Below are positions 35,581-47,236 of a DNA stretch of 64,000 nucleotides, piece after piece. The notes under the pieces are model-generated. The model had not been told where the DNA came from. It worked only from the letters and a program-made list of their open reading frames with translations, and did no database searches. Both the position numbers and the translations under genes were made by a program. The number at the start of each line of letters is the position of its first letter. Position 1 is the stretch's first letter. Origin of the DNA: Adiantum capillus-veneris (taxonomy: Eukaryota > Streptophyta > Polypodiopsida > Polypodiales > Pteridaceae); assembly GCA_014529385.2 (NCBI GenBank), contig CM043955.1, forward strand, positions 135,170,108-135,234,107, read 5' to 3'.

Positions 35581-36092
35581 ATGCCACGCCAAAAGCAAGC
35601 AAGGCAGTGGACAGCAGGGCCATATGAAGTAGATGAGCTCTTACAAACGAAAAAGCTCACATCTCGGATGAAATACTTGCTCAGATCCTTGCTCACATTT
35701 TCATCGCGAAGTTTAGGGATGCTGATGGTGACATGGTAAAGAAGACTATCATGCCAAGGGAAATATGGAATCTCCACCGAAGGCCGGAGGTCACAGAAGC
35801 CGTGCAGGCTGTGCATTTGGAGCAGTTTTTCAAATTGCAGCCATGGGGAACAGACTACATGAGCGCCCATGAGCTCATGAGCTCCATATAGTATGATGGG
35901 CAAGCAATGCTCACTGACAAGGATGGATCAAAGGTAAAAGTAAAGATCACAAAATAAATCATCAACGAAGCTTTTCACTTCCTTGCAGGGCAACACGACT
36001 TGCTGGCAAAGACCAAGTCACTGGATAACGAGAAGGCATTTATCAAAGCAAAAGGAAACAAGTACAAATACAGTGACATGATATACGGTGAT
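35581..36092 (+). pseudogene. ORF-X of A/X, N-terminal part
   Basis: This is the extra 3' gene of A/X. ATG at 35581 lies one base after the acceptor-like CAG. After an early frameshift it aligns with the D/M copy (56001-55352 minus): 'MPREIWNLHRRP' (35751-35786) against 'LPKEFYDVFSRP', then 'YMSAHELMSSI' and 'LTDKDGSKVKV' against 'FQRAYELLSII' and 'VTDQQGQKVEV'. Two stops (TAG about 35889, TAA about 35955) interrupt it. Coding is split at 36092 by element B and continues at 49847. Confidence 0.75.
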
Positions 36093-36768
<676 letters not shown>

Positions 36769-36772
36769 TTTT

Positions 36773-36790
36773 TGGCACCGCTGCCGGGGA
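36773..36790 (+). other. Primer-binding site of B, tRNA-Asp type
   Basis: TGGCACCGCTGCCGGGGA, four bases after the LTR, differs at two positions from TGGCGCCGTTGCCGGGGA, the tRNA-Asp primer site used by Athila/Tat-like plant gypsy elements. It supports placing B outside the chromoviruses. Confidence 0.85.
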
Positions 36791-37858
36791 ATAGCCCTGC
36801 ACTAAGCCCAAGAGGCACTTTGTGCTTCTTGTATGAGTGGTTTGCAGTAGGAAAGAAGAGGGAGAGGAAGGCGTATTTTTTTTGCAAGTTGTTAATTCTG
36901 TTTTTCTGTTGCGCACAGCTTGCATTTTCTGTTTTTTTGCTGCGTACATTTCGTATTAGTTAGACAGTTAGCAAAATTCTGTTTTTTTGTTTGCACACAG
37001 TTAGCATTAGTCACACAGTTAGCATTTCTTGCGTTTTTTTGCATTTTCTGTGTTTTCACTGCACAGTTCTGTCAAGTTTCAATTTTTGCATTTTCTGTGT
37101 TTTCTGGTTTGTAGGCGCACAGTTAGTTAATTAAGTAGGTTAGTAATTAGGTGAACCACTGATAAACAGGTCAGTAGGTAGGTGGGACAGTAAATAGTTA
37201 GGTGAGGTCAACGCGCACCAAAATGCGTACCAAATAATATCCACAAAAAAAAAAAAGGAAATTTTTTTTTTCCGAAAAATAAAAACGTGAGCGAGGGGGA
37301 GGAGGTTAAATTTTCGAAAATAAAGAACGTGAGTTTTAAAATGGACGGGTTGGTTTGTATAAAAGATAGATCGGGAAAGAACGTGAGTTTTAAAACGGAC
37401 GGGTTGGTTTGTATAAAAGATAGATCGGGATCGTTTCCCCAAGCCCAAGCCCAAGCCCAAGCCCAGGCCCAGGCCTCAGTCCTCAGTCTTATGATATATA
37501 CTAGACTCACTCTTATATATATACCCTACTCCCTCAAGAGGGAATGAGAGCATGTGGGACAAGTCCTCCACTCTCCTCCCTTCTCTTCCCACTTGCACCC
37601 TTAGACTTGGTATTTGGAGCCTAGTTCCCCAGCTAGGAAAAGACTGTTTCGGGCTTTTCTGGAGCAAATTAGAACCAAACGGTGGGCTGTAAATCACAGC
37701 GCGTCCCTCCTAGCGATACGTTCGTTTCGAGCTATCACACGGCCCATTCCACGACACGCTCTAAAAATCCTAGCAAAAAAACAAACAAAAAACACGCAAA
37801 AAACTAGTCACAAGGCCTCCTAGAGCAGCTTTTTGACACCTTAGGGTATCAAAAGCAC
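36791..37858 (+). other. Leader of element B
   Basis: This is a T-rich untranslated leader. A perfect-but-one tandem duplication of 54 bp lies at 37322-37375 and 37376-37429. It is followed by a hexanucleotide (CCCAAG)n run at 37438-37474 and a TATATATATA at about 37514. None of the palindromes of A/X occur here. Short open frames in it look fortuitous. Confidence 0.8.
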
Positions 37859-40800
37859 ATGCACTTACGCTCTGGGCGGGTGCTAGAACACGAGCATATT
37901 GAGGGTGCCTCTGTTCATACAAACACCCATTACCCATCCACGATAGGCTCTAGACCCTCAGCGGGGACACAAGGTAGCACCACCCAAGACCCTAAAATAG
38001 CCGCTAGTGATTCCTCCTCTGACTCAGAAATCATGGAAGCATACCCTACCCAAAACATTGAGAGAGAAGGCCATGCACCTCCCGAAGCTCCACAGCCTAG
38101 TACTAGTATGTTTAGCCGTTTCATAGAAACATTAGGTAGAGCTACTCGCTCGGAACCTGATGCAAATGAAGCACACGAAGGGGGTGGGGAAGTGGACTCT
38201 CCTTTCACATCGCACGTGGACCCCACACCCCCAAAGAGTGTCCATGTGGATATCCTGCCAACTTCTTACCAAGAAGGCCCTGTTGAGCTGCCTCCTTCAG
38301 AAGTTCCCTCTAGAGTACCATTGGTGACAAGTAAAAGCACGGGGAGCAACATTGCTTCTACCTCACAAGAAACCGTTAACACGTCGACTCTAGAAGGATT
38401 GTTCATTAATGATCATTGGACATACGACCTCCACACTGAGGTGTTGACGGATCTACACTCTGGCCACGCCTACCATGTAGGATGGATAGAGATTGTACAA
38501 TCCACCTCTAGTGCCACGAGCATCGAAGATCAACAGAAAATGATCTGTAATGTTATCCATGGCATTATTCAATCGGAAAGGCAAAACCGAGGGGTAAATA
38601 TACTCTCAGCTGGCCCCATGAGATTTCTGGATACGAGCAAGGCTCAACAGCCTACTCTATCACAAATGGAGACTCCTCTAATGAGCCCCATGGACCCATC
38701 TTACGTCATTTCACCTGGGGTCTCTATGCAATCGGAGCCCACGAGCGACAACTTTAGCTTCCCTAACTTGGCTCAACCCTCTATTAAGGAAAACACAGTG
38801 CTCACTCCAGGGATAAGCCTTGCTCACTCCAGGGATAAGCCTAACAGAGAATGTACCGATGACATCTACAGTTAGTGCAGTGCCACTACCTAGTGTCGTA
38901 GTACCTAATATGGGGCCTCGACCGTATGTGCCTCTAGCCCCTTATGCACACATGGCCCCCACACCTCCAATTGTATCACTTGTTTATGCTCCTCGAGTGC
39001 CGCTCCCTAGCCCTTATCCGAGTGGACCTATGCACGGTTATGTTCCATATCCTGCATCATCCACACATATGCCAAGACCGGTACCCGTCCCTCTCCCACA
39101 TATGATTCCAAGAGTACCTCCACTGGCCCTGCCTCCTCACATAGGTGACTTGGCAGCGTTTTCTCAAACCATAGGTCGATCTATCGCGGAAAATATGCGT
39201 CATGCATCTGATAGAGAGCCTAGAAGTAAGGCAGTACAAATTTCCAAACTCACGCAAAAATTCAATGGGGACGAAGATGCTAGAAAACACATTGAAGTGT
39301 TTGAACAAGTATGTGATTCCTTAGGGGAATGCAACGAACTACATAAGTGCAATGCCTTAAGCTTGACATTAAGTGGGAAGGCTGGAGATTGGTATAGAAC
39401 CCTAAGGGTGGACGAGAAAACAATCTACCCTACCCTTCCAAGGTTGTTTCTAAAGGAGTACATACGAGAAGGTGTGCTTTGGGGTGTAGCATCTCAGCTA
39501 CAGAAGGCCGAACGTAAGGAAGGAGAGTCAGTAAGGGACTTCATTAGTCGTCTAAAGCACTTAAACTCTCGCTGCCCTGTAAATGAGCGCTTCAACAATA
39601 ACCAACTGCTTGATCGATTCATTCGAGGGTTGAGGAATGAAGGAATCTATAATGGGCTAGTGATTAGAGGTATCACAACCTGGGAAGATGTCACTGCCAA
39701 TGCAGTCCAATTAGAGGACAACTTGATGATAGCAGGCATGAGGGTGTCTACTGACACGAGATCCACTAGCTCACAAGCCATTGAGTATGAACCCATGACT
39801 GCAAAGCCCATTGCCAATGAGCCAAAGGTATTTGAGACATTCTTGACAGACCTCACCAAGGCAATCCAAGAGTCTCTTAAGGATAATCGACCCCCTCAAA
39901 ATAGTCACATGTATCCAAGAAGGGAGCAACAATGGTGTTCCATTTGCTTAGGTCCACATAGCACTAGTGAGTGCCCTACGTTTAGAGTAAAATTTAATGG
40001 AACTTGCAACGCATGTGGTAGGTATGGTCACCAAGCTAAGGATTGTTTAATGATCAAACGTATGATGGAAAATAGACCACCTGTAGCCTGGACGGATGCA
40101 CCTCGAGCTCCTGTATTGATGCCTGCTCCACTTGTTGAGCAACTACCGCAACACATGGTCCCTAGATCTCAAAATGTTGTACAAGCTACACCGCTACCAC
40201 CTCCTGTGCTAGGACCGCAGCCCCCGCATCCAAGAGTCGCCCCTATGAACCAAGTGGGTTGCGAGCCGTCAGATGGCTGTGAGGAGGAAATAGACACTAG
40301 TATTGCCTACGGACTTGATACATTGGAAGAGTGTCCTATATACTACATGGAAAATTATTGGGGGCAAGTCAAGTCGGTTTATCAAGCTGCTGCTCTCGCA
40401 TCCAGAGGTCAAAATATCAACACCCAGGCTAGGAGGCCACCTCTTCAATGCTACGAGTGTGGTGGACCACATCGGGCAGCGGAGTGCCCTATTAGGCTGC
40501 AAAAGAATGCTGCACAGATGCAAATGAATCAAGGGAGCACTTCTACAATGCCAATACTCACATGTAATCGTTGTGGCATAGATCACTTGATTGCCCAATG
40601 CCCCTATAACCCAAATGCGCCTAAAATCACACCCCTAAATTTGGTCAAAATTGCTGGTGTGACATCGCCAATACCACTCGTCGCACCCGCTTATGCGATT
40701 ACACGGTCCATGCTTCAAGGGCCAGGCCATATCCTCGAAGAGAGAGATACCGCGTCAGTTATCCAAGCAAAGAAAAAGAAGACACAAAGGAAGAGGTCGC

Positions 40801-41060
40801 AGAATACGGGAAATTCAAAGCCAAGTTCTAAAACAAACATAGGAACAGGAGATGACCCCGTGTATATGAATGACCTCGAGGATGATTCAGATTCAATCGA
40901 GACAATGGAGACTAGAACCAATACCACAAAGGGAAAGACCGACAAAGAAAACCGTAACATGGAACCAAATGAAAACCGAATAAGAGAAAACCATAAAGAG
41001 CCTCTGAAAACACCACAAGTGTTTCCAAATCCAATCCAAGACCCCCAAGATAAACCGTAG
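37859..41060 (+). pseudogene. gag: Gag of element B, frameshifted by a 22-bp duplication
   Basis: Gag starts at ATG 37859 with 'MHLRSGR'. A proline/serine-rich N-terminal part follows, then the capsid domain (39220-39730) with 'KFNGDEDA', 'ALSLTLSGKAGDWY' and 'FIRGLRNEG'. Four zinc knuckles follow: C-x2-C-x3-H-x4-C at 39938-39973, C-x2-C-x4-H-x4-C at 40006-40047, C-x2-C-x3-H-x4-C at 40450-40488 and 40564-40602. A tandem duplication of 22 bp (38799-38820 = 38821-38842) shifts the frame by one, dividing an ancestral ORF into 37859-38875 and about 38820-41060. The end is a TAG (41058-41060) in the same frame as pol. Confidence 0.9.
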
Positions 41061-44000
41061 GGGCAAAAAGGGAAGAATCGTAAAAAGAAGATTGGGACGT
41101 ACCCAAACCCAGTAGACGAGATTGAGCAGGTGAAACATCTAAGAGGTTTAGTGGAGGAGACTCAAAAGAAACTAGAAACAGAACCCATGCATGTCAAAAT
41201 TCATGACACAGTGTTTCCCACGCAAGTTCATCCACCCCACATGAACCATAGACCGTTAGCCATATCTAGTATCATCCAAGAAGGGAGTGAGGACGGGACA
41301 TCAGAAAGTGAGCATACACCCTTCTTGTTGGAAAGGATGTTTAACGAAGGAATACCTGATCCCATTGAGGAATATGAGATTCCATCCTCACCAGTTCCTA
41401 GTCAAGGACCTACACCCTGCAAAATGCCAATGAATGTTGCCAAACTAGTGGACTTCATGTCTTCTGAGGTCCAAACCACGATCATAGCAAAGCTGTATGG
41501 AGATCCTGAGTTATTCCTTGCACTTCGAGCATTCCTTAACGGAGAGCTACGAACGGGATTACCACAGTTTGCGCAACCAAATAGGCCTGACTCGATTATG
41601 ATTGATGAGGAAAATCATGTGCAATCACTTGACTTAGATGGACACGAGTCTGTGATCGAGGTACCCATTAACGAATTAGGCCAGTATTTTGAAGGCGACG
41701 AGTCTAATGCGACCCTACTCATCAGTACCAAGGGATTAACTATAAAGGGAATTCTTGATGGTGGTGCGGGTGTTAGCATCGTTACAAAAGATTTTTGGGA
41801 ATCCATGGGAAAACCCCGCCTCAGTGTTACTAACATTGTGGTAAAGATGGCAAATGGTACCATAGCCAAACCTATGGGGATGCTCAAGGATCTTAAGATC
41901 AAAGTTCTAGGACACAAGGTACGACATACGTTCATTGTAATGGATTTCTCTAAACACCTTATGTCATATGAAATGATTTTAGGACGACCATTCATGAGGG
42001 AAGCACAAATGGTTCATGATTGGTCTAAAAATCATGTCTATTTGCAATTCCAAGACTCTGTCCTTAGAGTGGATTTGGTGACTGGTAAGGTACACCCCTT
42101 AGGGAGTAAAACCATTATTGATCATCGCTCTGACACCACAGTTCACTCGGCCCCACTACAATATTGTTACACTTGTAAGAAGGATACAGACATTGGCCAA
42201 GATTCTCCTTACATAGATGTGTTACCGGGTTTGACGGAATCAGACAACGTAGACTGGGTACACCTAGCTGCAACCATAGATACCTGGGGAAATAGAGGAA
42301 CCACTTGGGTCACACCAGAGGGGGAAGAGGTACCACAAATTGCACCTCTGAACATGATAAGTGCCATACATGCATCTTCTAAGGGCAAGGCAATTGTGGA
42401 CCAATCTGACAGTGACACTGATAGCTCAATAGAAAACTTTGACCAACACGACTCGGACACTGACTCCCAGAGTGAAACGGATTCTGAATCTCATGAATTA
42501 AAGAGTGGAGCAAGTTCAGAGTCAAAACATTCGGAAGGACCGAGCACATCAACCCATGATAGCTCCTCCGAGAGTGAAGTGGACACCAACGAGGACTCCT
42601 TTAGTGAGCCAGATCTAAATGCATATCAAAAGCAGGTCTCAAATAAGAAAAAGAAAAACCTTAAGAGGCGTCGATATCGAGCCAATGTACGTGCTAGGAT
42701 AAAAAAGAAGAGATCCTCAGCAGAATGGCTCAGTTATATAGGAGCATGTGATGCTCATCAAAAATTGGTAGACAATTGGGGTGAATATCTCCAAAATGTT
42801 ATGTGGTGTAGACCACGACCCCATGACATAGCCCAATTAAAGATCATAGACAAGCCAAAGTTGAGCCGCACTGCAAGGAGGCGTCAAAACCAAGAGTTAG
42901 CTCGACAACACAAGAAAGCAGAAATGGAAGCACAAACCAAGGCACAACCAGAATCCACAAACTTGCATCATGCACCAGAACATTTCAAATCTTACACCAC
43001 AGGGGAAGCAAAGGTTGTGTACACAAAAGCCCAAAGAATACCTATCGATGGGAATAATGGAATCTATGATGGTCTGGCAATAGTTAAAGAAATAGAATTA
43101 GCTGACCTCGGTGAAGAATCAAAACCTGTTTTTATTGCCCAAGACCTCACAGAAGTTGAAGAGGCGGTCCTCAAAGAGCTTCTCAAGGAATTCACGGACA
43201 TATTCGCTTGGACATACCATGATATGAAAGGTGTTCCACCTTCTGTGGTCCAACATACAATCCCTATGATTAGCACTGCGAAGCCCGTACAAAAAAGACC
43301 CTACCCGATGAATCCAAAGTACGCAAAGATCATTCAAGAAGAACTAGAAAAGATTATCAAATGTGGGTTCATATATCCTATTGAACACTCTGAATGGGTG
43401 TCTCCAATAGTTATCGTGCCAAAAAAGAATGGGAAACTCAGGGTGTGCGTGGACCTCAAAAAAGTTAATGCAGCTACTAGAAGAGACCATTACCCCCTAC
43501 CATATTCCGAACATGTACTCGAAAGAGTTGCATGCAAGGAAGCTTATAGCTTTCTAGATGGGTACTCAGGCTACAACCAAATCACGATAGCACTAGAGGA
43601 CCAAGCTAAGACTGCCTTCATCACAGAATTTGGCGTGTTTGCATTTCGTGTGATGGCTTTTGGCTTAACAAATGCCCCTGCTACATTCCAACGATTAATA
43701 AACACTGCTTTTAAAGAATATTTGAGAGAGTTTTGTGAAGCTTTCTTAGACGACCTTTGTGTTTACTCTTCTTGGAAAGAACATCTATCATGTTTGCGGA
43801 AGGTGTTTGAAAAGTGTAGGTTATATCGTATCTCATTGAACCCGTTCAAATGCCAATTTTGGGTCAAGCATGGAGTTATTTTAGGGCATATAGTATCCAA
43901 GAATGGTATCTCAACCGATGAGAGCAAAATTAAAGTGAATCTAGAGTTACCACCACCAACCAATTACAAGGGAGTTCAAAGGTTCATGGGACACGTGGGT

Positions 44001-44120
44001 TATTATCGACGGTTTATTTTATTTTTCGCTGAGATAGCACGTCCTTTGTACAAGATTCTCATTGAATTTAAATGGACTGAAGAGTGTGACCAGGCCTATG
44101 AACAATTGAAGAAACACTAG
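41061..44120 (+). CDS. pol: Pol of element B, part 1 (protease, RT, start of RNase H)
   Basis: This is open and in the same frame as gag after a single TAG. Protease PR1 has 'GILDGGAGVSIV' with Asp-Gly-Gly (41757-41765) in place of the usual D-T/S-G, and 'YEMILGRPFM'. A Ser/Asp/Glu-rich and basic linker (42390-42720) follows. RT has 'KLRVCVDLKKVN' (43435-43470), 'YSFLDGYSGYNQ', 'FGLTNAPATFQRL' and an active site reading Phe-Leu-Asp-Asp (about 43743-43754) rather than Tyr-x-Asp-Asp, then 'ILGHIVSKNGIS'. It ends at a TAG (44118-44120) caused by a one-base frameshift at about 44113. RNase H coding goes on in the next frame. Confidence 0.92.
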   Translation, partial: GQKGKNRKKKIGTYPNPVDEIEQVKHLRGLVEETQKKLETEPMHVKIHDTVFPTQVHPPHMNHRPLAISSIIQEGSEDGTSESEHTPFLLERMFNEGIPDPIEEYEIPSSPVPSQGPTPCKMPMNVAKLVDFMSSEVQTTIIAKLYGDPELFLALRAFLNGELRTGLPQFAQPNRPDSIMIDEENHVQSLDLDGHESVIEVPINELGQYFEGDESNATLLISTKGLTIKGILDGGAGVSIVTKDFWESMGKPRLSVTNIVVKMANGTIAKPMGMLKDLKIKVLGHKVRHTFIVMDFSKHLMSYEMILGRPFMREAQMVHDWSKNHVYLQFQDSVLRVDLVTGKVHPLGSKTIIDHRSDTTVHSAPLQYCYTCKKDTDIGQDSPYIDVLPGLTESDNVDWVHLAATIDTWGNRGTTWVTPEGEEVPQIAPLNMISAIHASSKGKAIVDQSDSDTDSSIENFDQHDSDTDSQSETDSESHELKSGASSESKHSEGPSTSTHDSSSESEVDTNEDSFSEPDLNAYQKQVSNKKKKNLKRRRYRANVRARIKKKRSSAEWLSYIGACDAHQKLVDNWGEYLQNVMWCRPRPHDIAQLKIIDKPKLSRTARRRQNQELARQHKKAEMEAQTKAQPESTNLHHAPEHFKSYTTGEAKVVYTKAQRIPIDGNNGIYDGLAIVKEIELADLGEESKPVFIAQDLTEVEEAVLKELLKEFTDIFAWTYHDMKGVPPSVVQHTIPMISTAKPVQKRPYPMNPKYAKIIQEELEKIIKCGFIYPIEHSEWVSPIVIVPKKNGKLRVCVDLKKVNAATRRDHYPLPYSEHVLERVACKEAYSFLDGYSGYNQITIALEDQAKTAFITEFGVFAFRVMAFGLTNAPATFQRLINTAFKEYLREFCEAFLDDLCVYSSWKEHLSCLRKVFEKCRLYRISLNPFKCQFWVKHGVILGHIVSKNGISTDESKIKVNLELPPPTNYKGVQRFMGHVGYYRRFILFFAEIARPLYKILIEFKWTEECDQAYEQLKKH

Positions 44121-47100
44121 CAAGTGCTCCGATTTTAAGGACACCTAACTGGGATGTCATTTTCCATGTGCATATTGATGCATCAAACTTTGCTATTGGG
44201 TGTGTTCTCACTCAACCAGGAGAACATAAATTGGACTATCCCATTAGCTTTGCAAGCCGTTAATTGAACGATGCTGAAAGGAACTACACCACTACAGAGC
44301 GAGAAGGTTTGGCAATGGTTTATGTAGTAAAGAAATTTCACTACTACCTTCTGGCAAACAAGTTTGTATTTTATGTGGACCATCAAGCGTTGCTGTATCT
44401 GGTAAACAAGCCATGCTCCACAGGAAGAATCACACGATGGTTGTTAATTCTTCTGGAGTTTGATTTCACGATCGTAGTGAGACCCGGTAAAAGGCACGTC
44501 ATGGCTGATCATTTGTCTCGCATACCCAATGGTGAAGCCCCTACAGGAGTTGATGATGAATTACCCGATACTTCCCTATTCATAGTTGAGACTATGCCTG
44601 AATGGAGTGAGAACATTGTTAACTTTTTAGTTAATGGTTTTCCACCCAAGGAACTTCGTAAGGATATCGCTCGAAGGCTAGTAAAAGAATGTGAACCCTA
44701 TTGTTTGATTGCCGGAACTCTGTATAGATTAGGCAAGGATGATATTCTTAGGCGTTGTGCCCGCGAGGATGAATATTTGTATATCTTGCAAGAAGCACAT
44801 ATGGGCATAGCAGGAGGACATTTTTCAGGAGACCTGATTGCTAGAAAGGTGCTGCAATCAAGCTATTGGTGGCCAACTTTATTTAAGGATGCATCACTTT
44901 TTACAAAAGGGTGTGATGAGTGCCAACGTTACAAGACCACACAGCGCAAAGACAGAATGCCCTTACATCCTATTAAAGTAACCCAACTATTTGAAAAATG
45001 GGGCTTAGACTTTGTAGGTCCAATTAGTCCCGCAGCTCGCAACACTCAATCTCGATATATTCTAGTTGCTACGGACTATGTAACAAAGTGGGCTGAAGCT
45101 AAGGCTTCACAAAAAGCTGACGCGAGGACAACAACTAAGTTTCTTTTTGAGAACATTATCACAAGATTTGGTTGCCCTTTTGAAATTGTTACTGATAATG
45201 GTACCCATTTTATAAATGAGGTAATAAGAGAGCTTACCACGACCTTTATCATATCCCACCATAAGTCTACACCTTATTACCCACAAGCTAATAGACAAGC
45301 CGAGAGCACCAACAAGACTCTAATCTCTATTTTAACCAAGACGGTAGAAGCTCATCGCACTGATTGGGATTTGAAGTTGACATCTGCTCTATGGGCTTAT
45401 CGTACTGCTTATAAAGTGGCTATTAATTGTACGCCATTCAAAATGGTATATGGCCAAGAAGCGGTTATGCCTTGGGAGTTTGTCATTCCTAGTCTTAGGG
45501 TAGCTTCGCAAGAAGGATGGAATGGTAACCCCTTAACCGAGCGTTTGTATATCTTAGAAAAACTAGACGAAGAGAGACAGTTGGCTGTGCAAAATGCTCT
45601 TGTGGAAAAGGATAGGAGAAAGAAGTGGTTTGATCGCCATGTGAAGGACAAGGACATCAAAGTTGGTGATAAAGTCCTTATGTATGGAGTACGTAAAGAG
45701 AAGAAAAAGTTGAAATATGCTGGTAAAGGACCATATAGAGTATGTGAAATTACCCCACAAGGTACCCTTCGTGTGGAAACTCTTGATGGAGTTGAAACCA
45801 TTGGATTCCTCAATGGGAGTAAATTCAAAAGATATTATGATTCTTTAAGCCAAGAAGAACTACGGGCCATTCATCAAAAGAAGGCTGCCAAAGCACAAAC
45901 CGAGTTAAACAAGATACAAGCTCAAGCTGAGGCTAAGGAGCGACAACAACGTATAAGACAAAAACGAGAGGCTAACCTTGGAGTCACAAATGCATTCCAC
46001 GTGGAAATCGAAGAGGATGGGTTGGACTCTGACACATCTCTACGATACCCTATTGAGTTAAATAGTGCCTATGGAAAAGTGCTATATAACGCCTTATTGG
46101 ACACGGGTGCTAAATATAATCTGCTATCCTATGGGGTGTGGTGTCAGTTAGGGAAGCCACCTCTATCTGAGAGTATTATCCAAGTCAAAGGTGTCAACAA
46201 GAAAAAAACTACGGTTTTTGGAATCTGGCACACTTCTGTCAGTTATGACAATGGAATTGTAGCTCAAGACTTTTTGGTCATGCCTACTGGAACTATGGAG
46301 GGTAATATAAACCTAGGCCGCACGTGGATGATAGCCACCAAATGCACTATTGATTGGGGGACTGGGGTTGTTACAACGCAAAAACCAACTCTTAGCCCTA
46401 CCACTCAAGACATAGTCCCTGAGATATTGCCTAAGGAAATAAAACCCAAGACATTGCATGTCCAGGAGGTTGAACCATACGTCCCCATAGCCCAACTCTC
46501 TAGAGCTTCAACTGATGTAGTTGAAAGAAAGCTTGAGACACACAAGAACCATCCTAATATAACAGAGAAACCATACAAGTGGGTCCCTAAAGCCCCTGTA
46601 GTGAGCATGGTTGATGCAAAAAAATGGAAACCTAGTAAGAACCGTCCCACTCACTCCAAGAAATGTAAAGAAACGTTGCGTTGGATTCCTAAACGACTAT
46701 TGGAAGCCCAAGGATACTATGAAGGAAATGATCAAATCTGGGTGCCCAAACGTAAAGTGTACTCTTACCTGTCACCTGGCCCATGTAAACCCAATCCTGT
46801 GGCTCCAAAACAAATTGAAAATCGCGGAAAGGAAAAAATCATGGAATGTTACACACCCGATCTAGAGCTAGTTTGGGTACCAAAGAAAGAACGATTTGTT
46901 CCACCTAGCTCAGGAACAGGGAAATCAAATGAAGCTTCTTGCTCTTCATGTAGTTTCTATACGCAAATAGAAGCTTCGACACAACCTCCACCTACCACTG
47001 TACATATCCATACAAGCACGAAAGAGTTTGCACCTCCCGGGGTAAGTTCACCACCTACAACAACGTTGCAAATAAAATCATGGGAGAGTACCTTACCACC

Positions 47101-47215
47101 CTTGCAACTAGATGAAACGCATAGGGTGGTCGAAAACTATTGGTTAAAACCTTCACCCATAACAACTTGGAACAATTGGTTTCAAAAGGTGACGACCTCA
47201 TTCCAAAAGGTATGA
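44121..47215 (+). CDS. pol: Pol of element B, part 2 (RNase H, integrase, PR2, W-rich tail)
   Basis: RNase H starts with 'IDASNFAIGC' (44173-44202), is interrupted by one TAA (44261-44263, where a CAA Gln codon would fit), and is then open for 983 codons. It includes 'TTEREGLAMVY', 'ADHLSRIPNGEAP', and the integrase zinc module (H…H about 44797-44820, then C-x2-C). The DDE core has 'LDFVGP' (about 45007), 'TDNGTHF' (about 45193) and 'QAESTN' (about 45298). The C-terminal 'GKGPYRV' module leads to the second protease-like domain. Five tryptophan-rich repeats follow (W-V-P-K at 46580, W-K-P 46625, W-I-P-K 46682, W-V-P-K 46739 and 46874). Confidence 0.93.
46040..46390 (+). other. PR2 domain of element B
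   Basis: Within the pol frame, after integrase, is 'NALLDTGAKYNLLSYGVW' with a canonical Asp-Thr-Gly (46100-46108), a hydrophobic flap region, and 'NINLGRTWM' near 46300-46326 as the second-half Leu-Gly motif. It is thus a complete-looking half-dimer retropepsin, distinct from PR1 at 41757, which has Asp-Gly-Gly. A and D carry the counterpart in the same position. The role is unknown; processing of the C-terminal tail or extra ORF is possible. Confidence 0.8.
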
Positions 47216-47222
47216 TCTACCC

Positions 47223-47236
47223 AAGGAAGGGGGGAG
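47223..47236 (+). other. Internal polypurine tract of B
   Basis: AAGGAAGGGGGGAG lies 8 bp after the pol stop and is followed directly by TGTTTGCTAACATC, as at a polypurine tract/LTR border. A TATA box (TATATATATAG, 47315-47325) lies 80 bp downstream. The true LTR comes 1.9 kb later. It may be a fossil LTR start, or an internal priming and promoter unit for the ORF that follows. Confidence 0.65.

Noticed and set aside
37614-37823. Small ORF in the B leader
   Set aside because: Short, no known domain, and it precedes the clear gag start at 37859 without conservation evidence.
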